From the NCBI GenBank assembly GCA_964496475.1, contig CAZBZS010000051.1, positions 1 to 17,783 on the forward strand: DNA of 17,783 nucleotides. The letters run 5' to 3'. Source of the DNA: JASLPR01 sp964496475 (GTDB taxonomy: Bacteria; Chloroflexota; UBA11872; VXNJ01). The notes under the pieces were generated by a model. It had not been told where the DNA came from. It saw nothing but the letters and a program-made list of their open reading frames with translations, and did not search any database. Numbering within the stretch: position 1 is the stretch's first letter; every line of letters starts with the position of its first letter. Below are positions 6,709 through 14,072 of this stretch, piece after piece. The position numbers and the translations under genes were made by a program.

Positions 6709-9705
6709 ATGGTTGACGAGAATAACGACGGCGCCGAACCCGTGGGACCCGAGAGGGCGGAGGATGCCCCGGCGGACGCTGGCGACGAGCAGCGCCGCGC
6801 CCCCGGCGAACCGCGCCGAGACTGGGAAGAGTCCGCCGGGCCAGCCGAGGTCCGACTGAATCCTCCCCGGAATTCTCCATGGGAGAGCCGGGGGCGGTCG
6901 CTGGCGTTGCCTCAGATGCTGTGGCTGGGAGTGCGCAGCGTGGGCGACCGAGCCGGAACGCTTTTGCCGCCTTTCCTGGGTCTGCTGCTGGCGGCGGCGC
7001 TGGGTACGGGAATCATGGGCTACGCGGACGGCCGGGGGGAGTTGCTGCTGCGGGAGGAGCTGAGCGACGAAGGCGCTTTCGGGGTGCCGAGAAGCTCGAT
7101 CCTGGTGATCGGAGAGGGGGATAGCGGCGGTCTGGCCGGAGCGGATATCTTTGAGCCGCTGATCGCCGTGGTGGGGATGGAGCCGCTGCTCGCGGTCGGC
7201 TCGGCAACAACCGTGCCGCTCCTGCCGGATCCGGATTCGCTGGCCGAGGGTGCTCTGGCTGGCGCGCTGGCGGCGGGCTATCTGGATGGGCTGACGGTTA
7301 ACGCCAGACTCGTAGAGGGGCGGTGGCCGGACGCGGAGGCTGAGGGCACGCTCGAAGCGTCTATGAACACAATCGGTTTGGATGCGCTGGGTCTGCTAGT
7401 CGGGGATGAGATCCGCCTGCGACTGCCGGCCGAGTCCCGTCTGGCGCCGCGTTTCATCAATGTAAAGATCACGGGCCGCTGGCAGGCCAGGGAGACAGAT
7501 TCACCGTTTTGGTTCTTCGATTCACTGGACATCTTTGGTTCGACCCTGATGGTGGACCCGGCGGCGTTTCGGGCGCTGGTGGCGGGAGGGGCGGGGGTGG
7601 CGTTGGAGGCATGGTACGCGCAATTCCCCCTGACGGCCTTCACGACGGGGACCGTCCCGGGGCAGATAGAGGCGATGCAGGCGCTGCAGATACCGGGCCA
7701 GTTGTTGCCGGATGATCTGCGGGTGGTTGAGTCGCCTTTGCATACGCTGCAACGGGTGGAGGAGCGGCGGCGCGACCTGGAAGGACTGCTGCTGCTGATA
7801 GCGCTTCCGGTGGTGGGGGCATTGCTCTACTTTGTGGTGCTGGCGGTACGCCTGGGAGCGGAGGATCGGGCGTCGGAGCTTTCCGCGCTGCGGAGCCGGG
7901 GGGCGGGTGACTTGCACGTTGTCGTCTTCCTGTTGGCGGATTTCTTCATACTGGGGGCAGTGGTGGCGGTTATCGCCCCGTTTGCAGGATTGCAGGTGGC
8001 GCGCCTAATTCACCTGACCTATGGATTCTTGGTCTTTGGGCCGCGGACGGAGATCGATTTGCAGGTTGCGCCAGCGCAGTTCGCGGTGGCGGCGGTGGCG
8101 ATGGCGGCGGCGGTGGCGATGGCGACGCTGGCGGCGTACCGGACGTCGTCGCGTTCGGCGGTGATTCACCGGGCGCGGATCGGGCGGGAGTGGCGGAGGC
8201 CCCTCTGGCAGCGTTATTACTTCGACGTGGCGATGCTGGCTGGGGCGGGGTATTTGCTGCTGCGATTTACGTGGCTTGAGCGACCGTCTGGCGATGGGGG
8301 TGGGGCCGATCCGCTGACGCTGCTGGGGCCGGTGCTGGCGATCGCCGGACTGGGCCTACTGTCGACCCGCATGCTTCCGGTGGTGCTGGGCGGGGCCGGG
8401 TGGTTACTGTACCGGGCGCGGGCGGGCTCGGAGGAACTTGCGGTGAGACATCTTGCCCGGGGCATCGGAACGCACCGGGCGGAATACGTGCTGGTGGCGG
8501 TGACGGTGGCGACGGGATTCTTCTTGGCATCGGCGGCCGGCTCGATAAATCTCAATGAGGAGCTCCGCACGCGTTACGACTATGGCGCGGACCTGCTGCT
8601 GGTGGAGGGCCGCCCGCCGGGAGCGCCGGCGCAGCTGGGCCCGGGCCTTGGCGAATCTGGCGATGGCGTGGCGGCCTCGCGGTCACCGTACGCAAACTTC
8701 CCGGTCGATCTGCACCTCAGCGCTCCGGCAGTGGAAGATGCGGCCCGCTTGTGGCGGGGTGAGGCACTGCTGGTGGGGCCGACGATCCAGCCGGTGAGCG
8801 TGTATGGCGTATTTCCGGATGAGTTCGCGCGGGTCGCGTGGTGGCGGGACGAGTTCGCCGGGGAGTCGTTCGAACAACTGCTTGGGGCTCTGCGGATAGA
8901 AAATGCCGCGGTCGTATCGAGTGACCTGCTCACGGAAGGCGGTCATGGGTTGGGGGCGGGGCTCATTTTGCGATTTGGCCCGGCCGGCGATGGGTCCGGA
9001 GGACCACCGTACACTGAATTCCAGGCGACGATCGCTGGTGAGGCCGACCTTTTCCCGACGCATGCTCCGGTCGCGGGGCCGTTTGTCATTTTGAACCTAA
9101 GACGACTGATGCTGGAGCTGGGAGAGCGTCCGTGGGACGTGCTGGTGCGGCGGGCGCCGGGTTCCGATCTGGCGGGAATCCTGGAGGGTTTCGCCGAGGA
9201 AGGCTTGCCAGTGCTGGCGGCGTACGACGTGGATGAGGAGCTGGAACGTCTACGCTCCGACCAGCGCCGGGTGGGAGTTTTGGGGGTGCTGTCGGTGGGA
9301 TTCGCCTGGATATTGCTGCTGGCGCTGGTGCTGTTCGTGTATCAGGCCGTGCTGACGTATCGACGGCGGCGGGCGCAAGTGGGCATATTAAGGGCAGCGG
9401 GGATGTCGTCCCTGCAGCTAGCCCGCTGGCTGGCAACGGAAAATTCGCTGACCGGGGCGCTGGCGGTGGCGGTGGGGCTGGGCATCGGGGCGGTGGTGTC
9501 GGCGACATTCCTGGTTGTGCTGGAAGTCGCCGTGGGCGGAGCGGCGCGGGCGCCGGCGTTCGAGTCCTCGATCGCATGGGGGCGGGCCTTGCAGTTCGCC
9601 GGGGTGGCGCTGGCGGCGCTGGTGATCGGGGTAGGGGTGAGTATCTGGGCGGCGCGGGGGGTGAATCTTCAGAGAGCGGTGCAGCTTGCCGAAGAGCAGT
9701 ATTGA
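6709..9705 (+). CDS. FtsX/MacB-type ABC transporter permease, duplicated core
   Basis: This is a 998-residue membrane protein with two FtsX-like permease halves. Residues 1-65 are acidic, proline-rich and probably disordered. A first membrane segment is at about 84-104, followed by an extracytoplasmic domain (105-355). Membrane segments come at about 358-380, 403-433 and 455-477, then further hydrophobic stretches at about 506-522, 536-566 and 592-612. A second extracytoplasmic domain spans about 613-855, and final segments are at 857-883, 910-941 and 961-983. Each half has the FtsX signature after its first core helix: ASELSALRSRGAG at about 388-400 and AQVGILRAAGMSSLQLARW at 889-907. Such permeases act in lipoprotein or peptide export, or mechanotransmission, with a MacB/LolD-type ATPase. 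No ATPase is encoded in this window. The ATG at 6709 is preceded by GGTAGACTG. A lipoprotein gene follows after 25 bases. The substrate is unknown. Confidence 0.88.
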   Translation: MVDENNDGAEPVGPERAEDAPADAGDEQRRAPGEPRRDWEESAGPAEVRLNPPRNSPWESRGRSLALPQMLWLGVRSVGDRAGTLLPPFLGLLLAAALGTGIMGYADGRGELLLREELSDEGAFGVPRSSILVIGEGDSGGLAGADIFEPLIAVVGMEPLLAVGSATTVPLLPDPDSLAEGALAGALAAGYLDGLTVNARLVEGRWPDAEAEGTLEASMNTIGLDALGLLVGDEIRLRLPAESRLAPRFINVKITGRWQARETDSPFWFFDSLDIFGSTLMVDPAAFRALVAGGAGVALEAWYAQFPLTAFTTGTVPGQIEAMQALQIPGQLLPDDLRVVESPLHTLQRVEERRRDLEGLLLLIALPVVGALLYFVVLAVRLGAEDRASELSALRSRGAGDLHVVVFLLADFFILGAVVAVIAPFAGLQVARLIHLTYGFLVFGPRTEIDLQVAPAQFAVAAVAMAAAVAMATLAAYRTSSRSAVIHRARIGREWRRPLWQRYYFDVAMLAGAGYLLLRFTWLERPSGDGGGADPLTLLGPVLAIAGLGLLSTRMLPVVLGGAGWLLYRARAGSEELAVRHLARGIGTHRAEYVLVAVTVATGFFLASAAGSINLNEELRTRYDYGADLLLVEGRPPGAPAQLGPGLGESGDGVAASRSPYANFPVDLHLSAPAVEDAARLWRGEALLVGPTIQPVSVYGVFPDEFARVAWWRDEFAGESFEQLLGALRIENAAVVSSDLLTEGGHGLGAGLILRFGPAGDGSGGPPYTEFQATIAGEADLFPTHAPVAGPFVILNLRRLMLELGERPWDVLVRRAPGSDLAGILEGFAEEGLPVLAAYDVDEELERLRSDQRRVGVLGVLSVGFAWILLLALVLFVYQAVLTYRRRRAQVGILRAAGMSSLQLARWLATENSLTGALAVAVGLGIGAVVSATFLVVLEVAVGGAARAPAFESSIAWGRALQFAGVALAALVIGVGVSIWAARGVNLQRAVQLAEEQY

Positions 9706-9717
9706 CGGCCCTCGATT

Positions 9718-9723
9718 GAGGAA
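9718..9723 (+). promoter_or_regulatory. Shine-Dalgarno deciding the lipoprotein start
   Basis: GAGGAA followed by a 7-base spacer places initiation at ATG 9731. The upstream in-frame ATG at 9686 would overlap the permease gene and put 15 polar residues in front of the signal peptide. Confidence 0.75.
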
Positions 9724-9730
9724 TAGGGCG

Positions 9731-11719
9731 ATGGTTTTCCCAGCCCACGAACTTCTTTTCATCCACCGTATCCGCTGCTTCTGCGTGATACTGACGGCCG
9801 CTGTTCTCGGCGTTTTCCTGGCCGAGTGCTCGCCCAATACCCACGATCCGCCGATCGAGGTTCGATTCGATTCCGCTGGGATTACCGAAGCACGCATCAT
9901 CAGTAGTTCCTACGGCACTTACAACGTGGTAAATCTCTGGGTCACGACGAGTGCGGGAGTCGATTTCGAGGCCAATTTCCTCAGATTTTTCGACCGCACC
10001 GGCGGCCTGGATCGTTGGGGATATCCCATCTCGGAAGTATTCGAAGAAGAACTGGGGCTGCTGGTGCAATACTTTGATCACGGGGTCCTGAAGTTCGACC
10101 TGGCCAGCGGAGTGGAGGCGGGGCTCGTAGGGGACGAGCTTTTTGGCGACGATCAATCCGAGACCGGAATTGAGAACGAATACGATGGCCCGGTCATCGG
10201 TCCCGGGGAACGCCGGGTGTCGAACGTGTCGGTCGACGGGTCCACTACTGGCTTTCTAGATACTTTCGAGCGACTTGGTGGGATCGACTCCTTTGGAGCC
10301 CCCCGAACCGAGGCTCGCCCGGACAATCACCCGATGGCGCTCCTGGCAGTGGACGACCAGCCCGATGATGTCGTTCGCCAATATTTCGAGGCGGCGGTTC
10401 TGGAGCACTACACCTACACCACCGAGGACACCACGATCCGGCCAATCGGCAGGGAACTGCGGGAGCGACGTTATCCCGACGATGAATGGCTTAGCATCAC
10501 TGCGTTTCGGCCTGCCGCTGTGCTCGCAAAGGGTGAGAAGTACTCTCTGGAGCTACTGCGACACGCCGGTTCACCGGTGCTGGCCGGTGAAAGCGACGGG
10601 GTGCTGGTCGGTCGCGCCACCCATCCCTATGCCATCGCCTACCATCCGCAGCAGCACCTGTTCTACCGGGAAAACGACGGCTGGTACGCGCTCTACTTTG
10701 ATGGTGAGAATGGAGTTGCAGCTCATTCTTCGGACGGGACTACGTTCGAGCGCCCGCAGGTGGTTACGCACGTGAAGACCGGACCCGGAATGTCAATTTA
10801 CAGCATTGACGATCGCATTTACCTGCTCTATTCGGATGTCGACAAGCAGAGTGCGTATCTCCGGGTAGGCAGCGCCGGCGATGGGCGGCTGGACCTGGGA
10901 GAGCCCATCCTGGTCGCTGACAGAGGAGCACGGCTCCTGGCATACATCACGAATCTCGCCGTGGCGCCTGACGGAACGCCGTGGATACTGATACGCAGCT
11001 ACCAGGACACACCGACCGGCGCAGCGAATTACATGTGGCTGACCGGCGCCACCGACGCTTCCCTACGGACGTGGACCGATCCCGTCCGCCTGACGACCGA
11101 GGGCGATGCCGCCGCCTCCACATTTGGATCCAGCGGCTCGCTGGCGTTCGCCGGTGAGGACCTGGTAGTCGTCTACAACCTGGCCGACGAGATCAGGAGC
11201 TTGGCCGGAGATCGCAACGATCCGCCGGGGCTGCTCCGGGCGCGGGTTGGAAGCTTCCGGGGCACTCATGACTACATCATCATTTCCGCTGGCGACACCG
11301 TGCACCTTGCGTACCACGCCGATCACCCGGAAGGCCAGATGATGACCTACCAGAGCTATGATGAGGAGACAGGGTGGTCAGAGCCGGTGGATGTGGGCAT
11401 CAGCGAAACCCACGCGACAGCAATGACCGTCGATGCCACGGGCAACGTCTGGATCTTCTACAGTTTTTCAGGGGAAGTGAAGTACCGCGTGTGGTTGCTC
11501 GCCGATTACGCGCTCAGTCCGGAGACCTGCGCTGTGCGGATTGACCAGCTCGTCCGGGCGGGTAGTCCCTGGCTTGCCTCGGCACCATCAGCCGACAATG
11601 AGGTCGGATTGCTCTGGACGGAACGGATCGCGGATCGGTGGGAGGTCCGATTCACTACGGTTACGCTCGACCAGACCCTGGCTGGAACGGTCTGCGAGGA
11701 ACCGGCCACGTCGCCCTAG
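9731..11719 (+). CDS. Putative lipoprotein with GG-repeat domain and predicted beta-propeller
   Basis: No named family is certain. The 662-residue product begins with a signal peptide and a lipobox-like LAEC, giving Cys33 as the likely lipidated residue. Glu at -1 is unusual, since Gly, Ala or Ser is normal there. Residues 82-124 and 173-220 are two copies of a repeat built as F..F...GG.D..G.P...E followed by V.QYF....L, a pattern I associate with Chloroflexota secreted proteins. Residues of about 295-600 show repeated beta-strand units such as DRIYLLYSD, GTPWILIRSY, EDLVVVYNL, DTVHLAYHA and GNVWIFYSF, each near a GD, DG or TG turn. This resembles a BNR/sialidase-like propeller, but no catalytic arginine set or Asp-box series is clear. 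It is probably co-transcribed with the permease. Its base composition differs from all neighbours. It could be an extracellular binding protein or an inactive glycosidase-like protein. Confidence 0.7.
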   Translation: MVFPAHELLFIHRIRCFCVILTAAVLGVFLAECSPNTHDPPIEVRFDSAGITEARIISSSYGTYNVVNLWVTTSAGVDFEANFLRFFDRTGGLDRWGYPISEVFEEELGLLVQYFDHGVLKFDLASGVEAGLVGDELFGDDQSETGIENEYDGPVIGPGERRVSNVSVDGSTTGFLDTFERLGGIDSFGAPRTEARPDNHPMALLAVDDQPDDVVRQYFEAAVLEHYTYTTEDTTIRPIGRELRERRYPDDEWLSITAFRPAAVLAKGEKYSLELLRHAGSPVLAGESDGVLVGRATHPYAIAYHPQQHLFYRENDGWYALYFDGENGVAAHSSDGTTFERPQVVTHVKTGPGMSIYSIDDRIYLLYSDVDKQSAYLRVGSAGDGRLDLGEPILVADRGARLLAYITNLAVAPDGTPWILIRSYQDTPTGAANYMWLTGATDASLRTWTDPVRLTTEGDAAASTFGSSGSLAFAGEDLVVVYNLADEIRSLAGDRNDPPGLLRARVGSFRGTHDYIIISAGDTVHLAYHADHPEGQMMTYQSYDEETGWSEPVDVGISETHATAMTVDATGNVWIFYSFSGEVKYRVWLLADYALSPETCAVRIDQLVRAGSPWLASAPSADNEVGLLWTERIADRWEVRFTTVTLDQTLAGTVCEEPATSP

Positions 11720-11730
11720 CCAGACCCGGC

Positions 11731-12114
11731 TCAGCCCCTGCGGCGCACCAGGCGGATGGCGGTCTCGGTGAGGACGCCGGGGATGGGCACGGCGGGCTTG
11801 CGGACGGTGGTAGCGACTTCCTGGGCCAGGGGCGAGAGCGCGAGCACGCCGGCGCAAATGCGCTCGGCGATAGTCTCGATGAGGTCGACCGACGGGCCCT
11901 CCGTGACTTCCCCGGCCACCCGAAATATTTGACCGTAGTCGATGGTCTTGGTGAGATCGTCGGACGTACCGGCGGGAGCCAGATCGGCGCGCACGGTGAC
12001 GTCGACGATGAAGCGCTGGCCAATGCTCTTTTCTTCCGGTTTGGCGCCGTGGTAGCCGAAAAACACCATGCCGGTGGCCTGAATTTCATCGAGGGGTGGA
12101 GTGTCGGAAGCCAT
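11731..12114 (-). CDS. folB: Dihydroneopterin aldolase
   Basis: FolB converts 7,8-dihydroneopterin to 6-hydroxymethyl-dihydropterin and glycolaldehyde in folate synthesis. The 127 residues match the family length. Visible motifs are VFFGYHGAKPEEKSIGQRF (active-site Glu of the PEE segment), TIDYGQIF, LIETIAERI and the C-terminal RKPAVPIPG, with the conserved Lys106. The start is ATG at 12114-12112. No Shine-Dalgarno is present, but GGTAGACTG lies directly upstream on the minus strand and overlaps the cysS stop codon. folB therefore probably has its own leaderless transcript besides any read-through from cysS. Its stop is 11 bases from the convergent lipoprotein stop, so any terminator must lie inside coding sequence. 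Confidence 0.94.
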   Translation of the reverse strand: MASDTPPLDEIQATGMVFFGYHGAKPEEKSIGQRFIVDVTVRADLAPAGTSDDLTKTIDYGQIFRVAGEVTEGPSVDLIETIAERICAGVLALSPLAQEVATTVRKPAVPIPGVLTETAIRLVRRRG

Positions 12115-12119
12115 GGGGC

Positions 12120-12125
12120 AGTCTA
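12120..12125 (-). promoter_or_regulatory. Putative -10 box (TAGACT) for leaderless folB transcript
   Basis: On the minus strand GGTAGACTG covers 12127-12119. Its TAG is the cysS stop codon, and TAGACT ends 5 bases before the folB ATG. It is the third identical copy of this 9-mer at such a position. No Shine-Dalgarno is present. Confidence 0.5.
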
Positions 12126-13511
12126 CCGCCAGGTGGTTCCGTGGGGGCCGTCTTCGAGGGTGATCCCGAGGCGAGTGAGTTGATCGCGCACCCGGTCAGC
12201 CAGCGCCCACATCTTCGCTTCGCGAAGCTCGCGCCGGATTTCGACAAGCAGATCGACCAGCGGTCCGATCTCACCGTCGGCGCGGGTCTCGGCGACCAGA
12301 TCGAGGCCGAGAATGCCAGCGAGAGAGACGAGTTCACTCCGGGCGAGATCGACATCCGCCTCGGACGCCGATGCCGCGTTGGAGTTGATGACGCGGACGA
12401 GATCGAACATGGCGGCGAGAGCGCCGGCAGTGTTGAGGTCGTCGTCCATCGCGGTTTCGAAGGCTTGCCGGGCGGAGGTGGCAGCTTCGCGCACTCGGGC
12501 TGAACTGGCCGAATTGACGGCTTCGCCGGCGGGGGTGGGGCGAAGGGCCCCGATCAGACGGTCGTATCCGGAGACCGCCTGGGCCAGCGAGTCTTCGGTG
12601 AAATCTACGATCGATCCGTATGGGGTCGATACGAGATAAAAGCGGACGACGGTGGGGGAATGTTCCTCGAGGACATCGTTGAGGGTGACGAAATTGCCGG
12701 CCGAGTGGCCCATCTTTTCGCCGTCAATCCGCAGGACGCCCAGGTGGAGCCAGTGGCTGACGAAGGGGGCGGTGTCGAATCCGGCTTCGGCTTGGGCTAG
12801 CTCGTTTTCGTGATGGGGAAATAGCAGGTCCGAGCCGCCCCAGTGAATGTCGATGCGAGGGCCGAGATGGCGGCGGATCATGGAGGAGCACTCGATGTGC
12901 CATCCGGGTCGCCCGCGGCCCCAGGGGCTTTCCCAAAAAATCTCGCCCTGCTTGTGGCGCTTCCAGAGGGCGAAGTCGCGGGGATCGCGTTTTTCTTCGT
13001 CGACTTCGATGCGGGCGCCGGCCATAACGTCTTCGGCGGTGCGGCCAGAGAGTTTGCCGTACTCCGGCCATTTGTTCACTTCAAAATAGACGCCGTTGTC
13101 CGTCTGGTAAGCGAAGCCTTTGTCGATCAAGGTCTGGATCTCGCCGATGATCGGCTCTATGTGCTCGGAGACCCTGGGAAAGACGTGGGCGTGAGCGACG
13201 TTGAGCCGGTCCATCACCTGGAAATAGTCTTCGCTGTTGGCCTGGGAGAGCTCCAGGGGCTCCCTACCCTGCTCGCGGGCGCGTTCGATGATCTTGTCGT
13301 CGATGTCGGTGAAATTTTGGACGTGCTGGATGCGGTAGCCGCGATATTCGAGGTAGCGTCGCATCACGTCGGCGTGGACGAACAGGCGGGCGTGACCGAT
13401 GTGGGGCGGGTCTTTGGGGGTCATTCCACATACGTACATGCGCACGACGTCTTCTCGGGACTCGAAATCGCGCTTGGCTTTGGTGGCGGTGTCGTAGAGT
13501 TGAAGAGCCAG
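12123..13511 (-). CDS. cysS: Cysteinyl-tRNA synthetase with apparent CTG start
   Basis: CysRS charges tRNA-Cys with cysteine. The frame is conserved upstream of the first GTG (13445) and ATG (13439): it reads ALQLYDTATKAKRDFESRED before RMYVCGMTP, the normal N-terminus. An in-frame TGA at 13520-13518 leaves GTT, CCT and CTG as the only codons before it, so CTG at 13511-13509 is the plausible start. This gives 462 residues and puts the zinc ligand at Cys28, as in E. coli. Other ligands are Cys208, His233 and Glu237. The HIGH motif is at 37-40. The second signature reads KMGHS (266-270) where the family has KMSKS, so the second lysine is replaced by histidine. A weak GGAAAG lies about 10 bases before the CTG. 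A possible -10, TAAAAT, is 45 bases upstream. Confidence 0.95.
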   Translation of the reverse strand: MALQLYDTATKAKRDFESREDVVRMYVCGMTPKDPPHIGHARLFVHADVMRRYLEYRGYRIQHVQNFTDIDDKIIERAREQGREPLELSQANSEDYFQVMDRLNVAHAHVFPRVSEHIEPIIGEIQTLIDKGFAYQTDNGVYFEVNKWPEYGKLSGRTAEDVMAGARIEVDEEKRDPRDFALWKRHKQGEIFWESPWGRGRPGWHIECSSMIRRHLGPRIDIHWGGSDLLFPHHENELAQAEAGFDTAPFVSHWLHLGVLRIDGEKMGHSAGNFVTLNDVLEEHSPTVVRFYLVSTPYGSIVDFTEDSLAQAVSGYDRLIGALRPTPAGEAVNSASSARVREAATSARQAFETAMDDDLNTAGALAAMFDLVRVINSNAASASEADVDLARSELVSLAGILGLDLVAETRADGEIGPLVDLLVEIRRELREAKMWALADRVRDQLTRLGITLEDGPHGTTWR

Positions 13512-13555
13512 AGGAACTCAGCTTTCCAGGCGGTGGAACGGCACCTTAACGTTAG

Positions 13556-13561
13556 ATTTTA
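13556..13561 (-). promoter_or_regulatory. Possible -10 box (TAAAAT) for cysS
   Basis: In the 78-base ispF-cysS spacer, the minus strand carries TAAAAT about 45 bases before the CTG start, in an AT-rich patch. A perfect 8-base palindrome, TAACGTTA (13547-13554), lies immediately downstream, near the expected transcription start, and could be an operator. The same hexamer lies at a similar distance before folE. No -35 is evident. Confidence 0.3.
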
Positions 13562-13589
13562 GCGAAGGTGGGGGTGTGGTGGACGCGTC

Positions 13590-14072
13590 TCAGGAGCGGG
13601 CAAGCAGCACGACGGCTTCGCAGGCGAGGGCCTCTCCCCGACCTATCGACTCGATCCGCTCTCCGGTCTTGGCTTTGATGCTGATGCGATCCACCGGAAT
13701 ACCGAGGGCGTCCGCGAGACCGGCACGCATTTTGTCGATATGGGGAGCCAGGAGTGGCTCTTCCAAAATCACGGTGGCGTCCACGTTGCCGATCTCAAAT
13801 CCGGCCAGGTCGGCCAGGCGGACCGCTTCGGTGAGAAAGAGCCTGCTGTCGGCATCGCGATAGGCCGGGTCGGTGTTGGGGAACAGGCGGCCAATGTCGC
13901 CGAGCGCCGCGGCTCCGAGGACGGCGTCGGTGACGGCGTGCAGGACGACATCGGCGTCCGAATGCCCAACCGTTCCCCGCTCGGCCGGGATTTCGACTCC
14001 CGCTAGAACCAGGCGATGGCCGGGTTCCAAGCGGTGGAGATCGTGCCCGGTGCCGACGCGAACGTCAGCCAC
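13590..14072 (-). CDS. ispF: 2-C-methyl-D-erythritol 2,4-cyclodiphosphate synthase
   Basis: IspF cyclises CDP-ME 2-phosphate to MEcPP in the non-mevalonate isoprenoid pathway. The start is GTG at 14072-14070, because the protein proper begins ADVRVGTGHDLHRLE. The longer open frame upstream is only the shadow of ispD. The 160 residues match the family. Metal ligands are Asp11 and His13 (GHDLH) and His45 (DVVLHAVTDAVLG). FPNTDPAYRDADS, AKTGERIESIGRGEALA and the substrate-binding HSDAD motif are also present. The start overlaps the ispD stop by 8 bases, indicating translational coupling. The enzyme acts two steps after IspD, with IspE not in this window. Confidence 0.96.
   Translation of the reverse strand: MADVRVGTGHDLHRLEPGHRLVLAGVEIPAERGTVGHSDADVVLHAVTDAVLGAAALGDIGRLFPNTDPAYRDADSRLFLTEAVRLADLAGFEIGNVDATVILEEPLLAPHIDKMRAGLADALGIPVDRISIKAKTGERIESIGRGEALACEAVVLLARS

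Noticed and set aside
9686..9730. Earlier ATG for the lipoprotein gene
   Set aside because: It overlaps the permease end, lacks a Shine-Dalgarno and spoils the signal peptide. GAGGAA at 9718-9723 supports ATG 9731.
12843..13562. 239-codon plus-strand open frame opposite cysS
   Set aside because: It mirrors conserved cysS codons on the other strand and has no recognisable domain or ribosome site.
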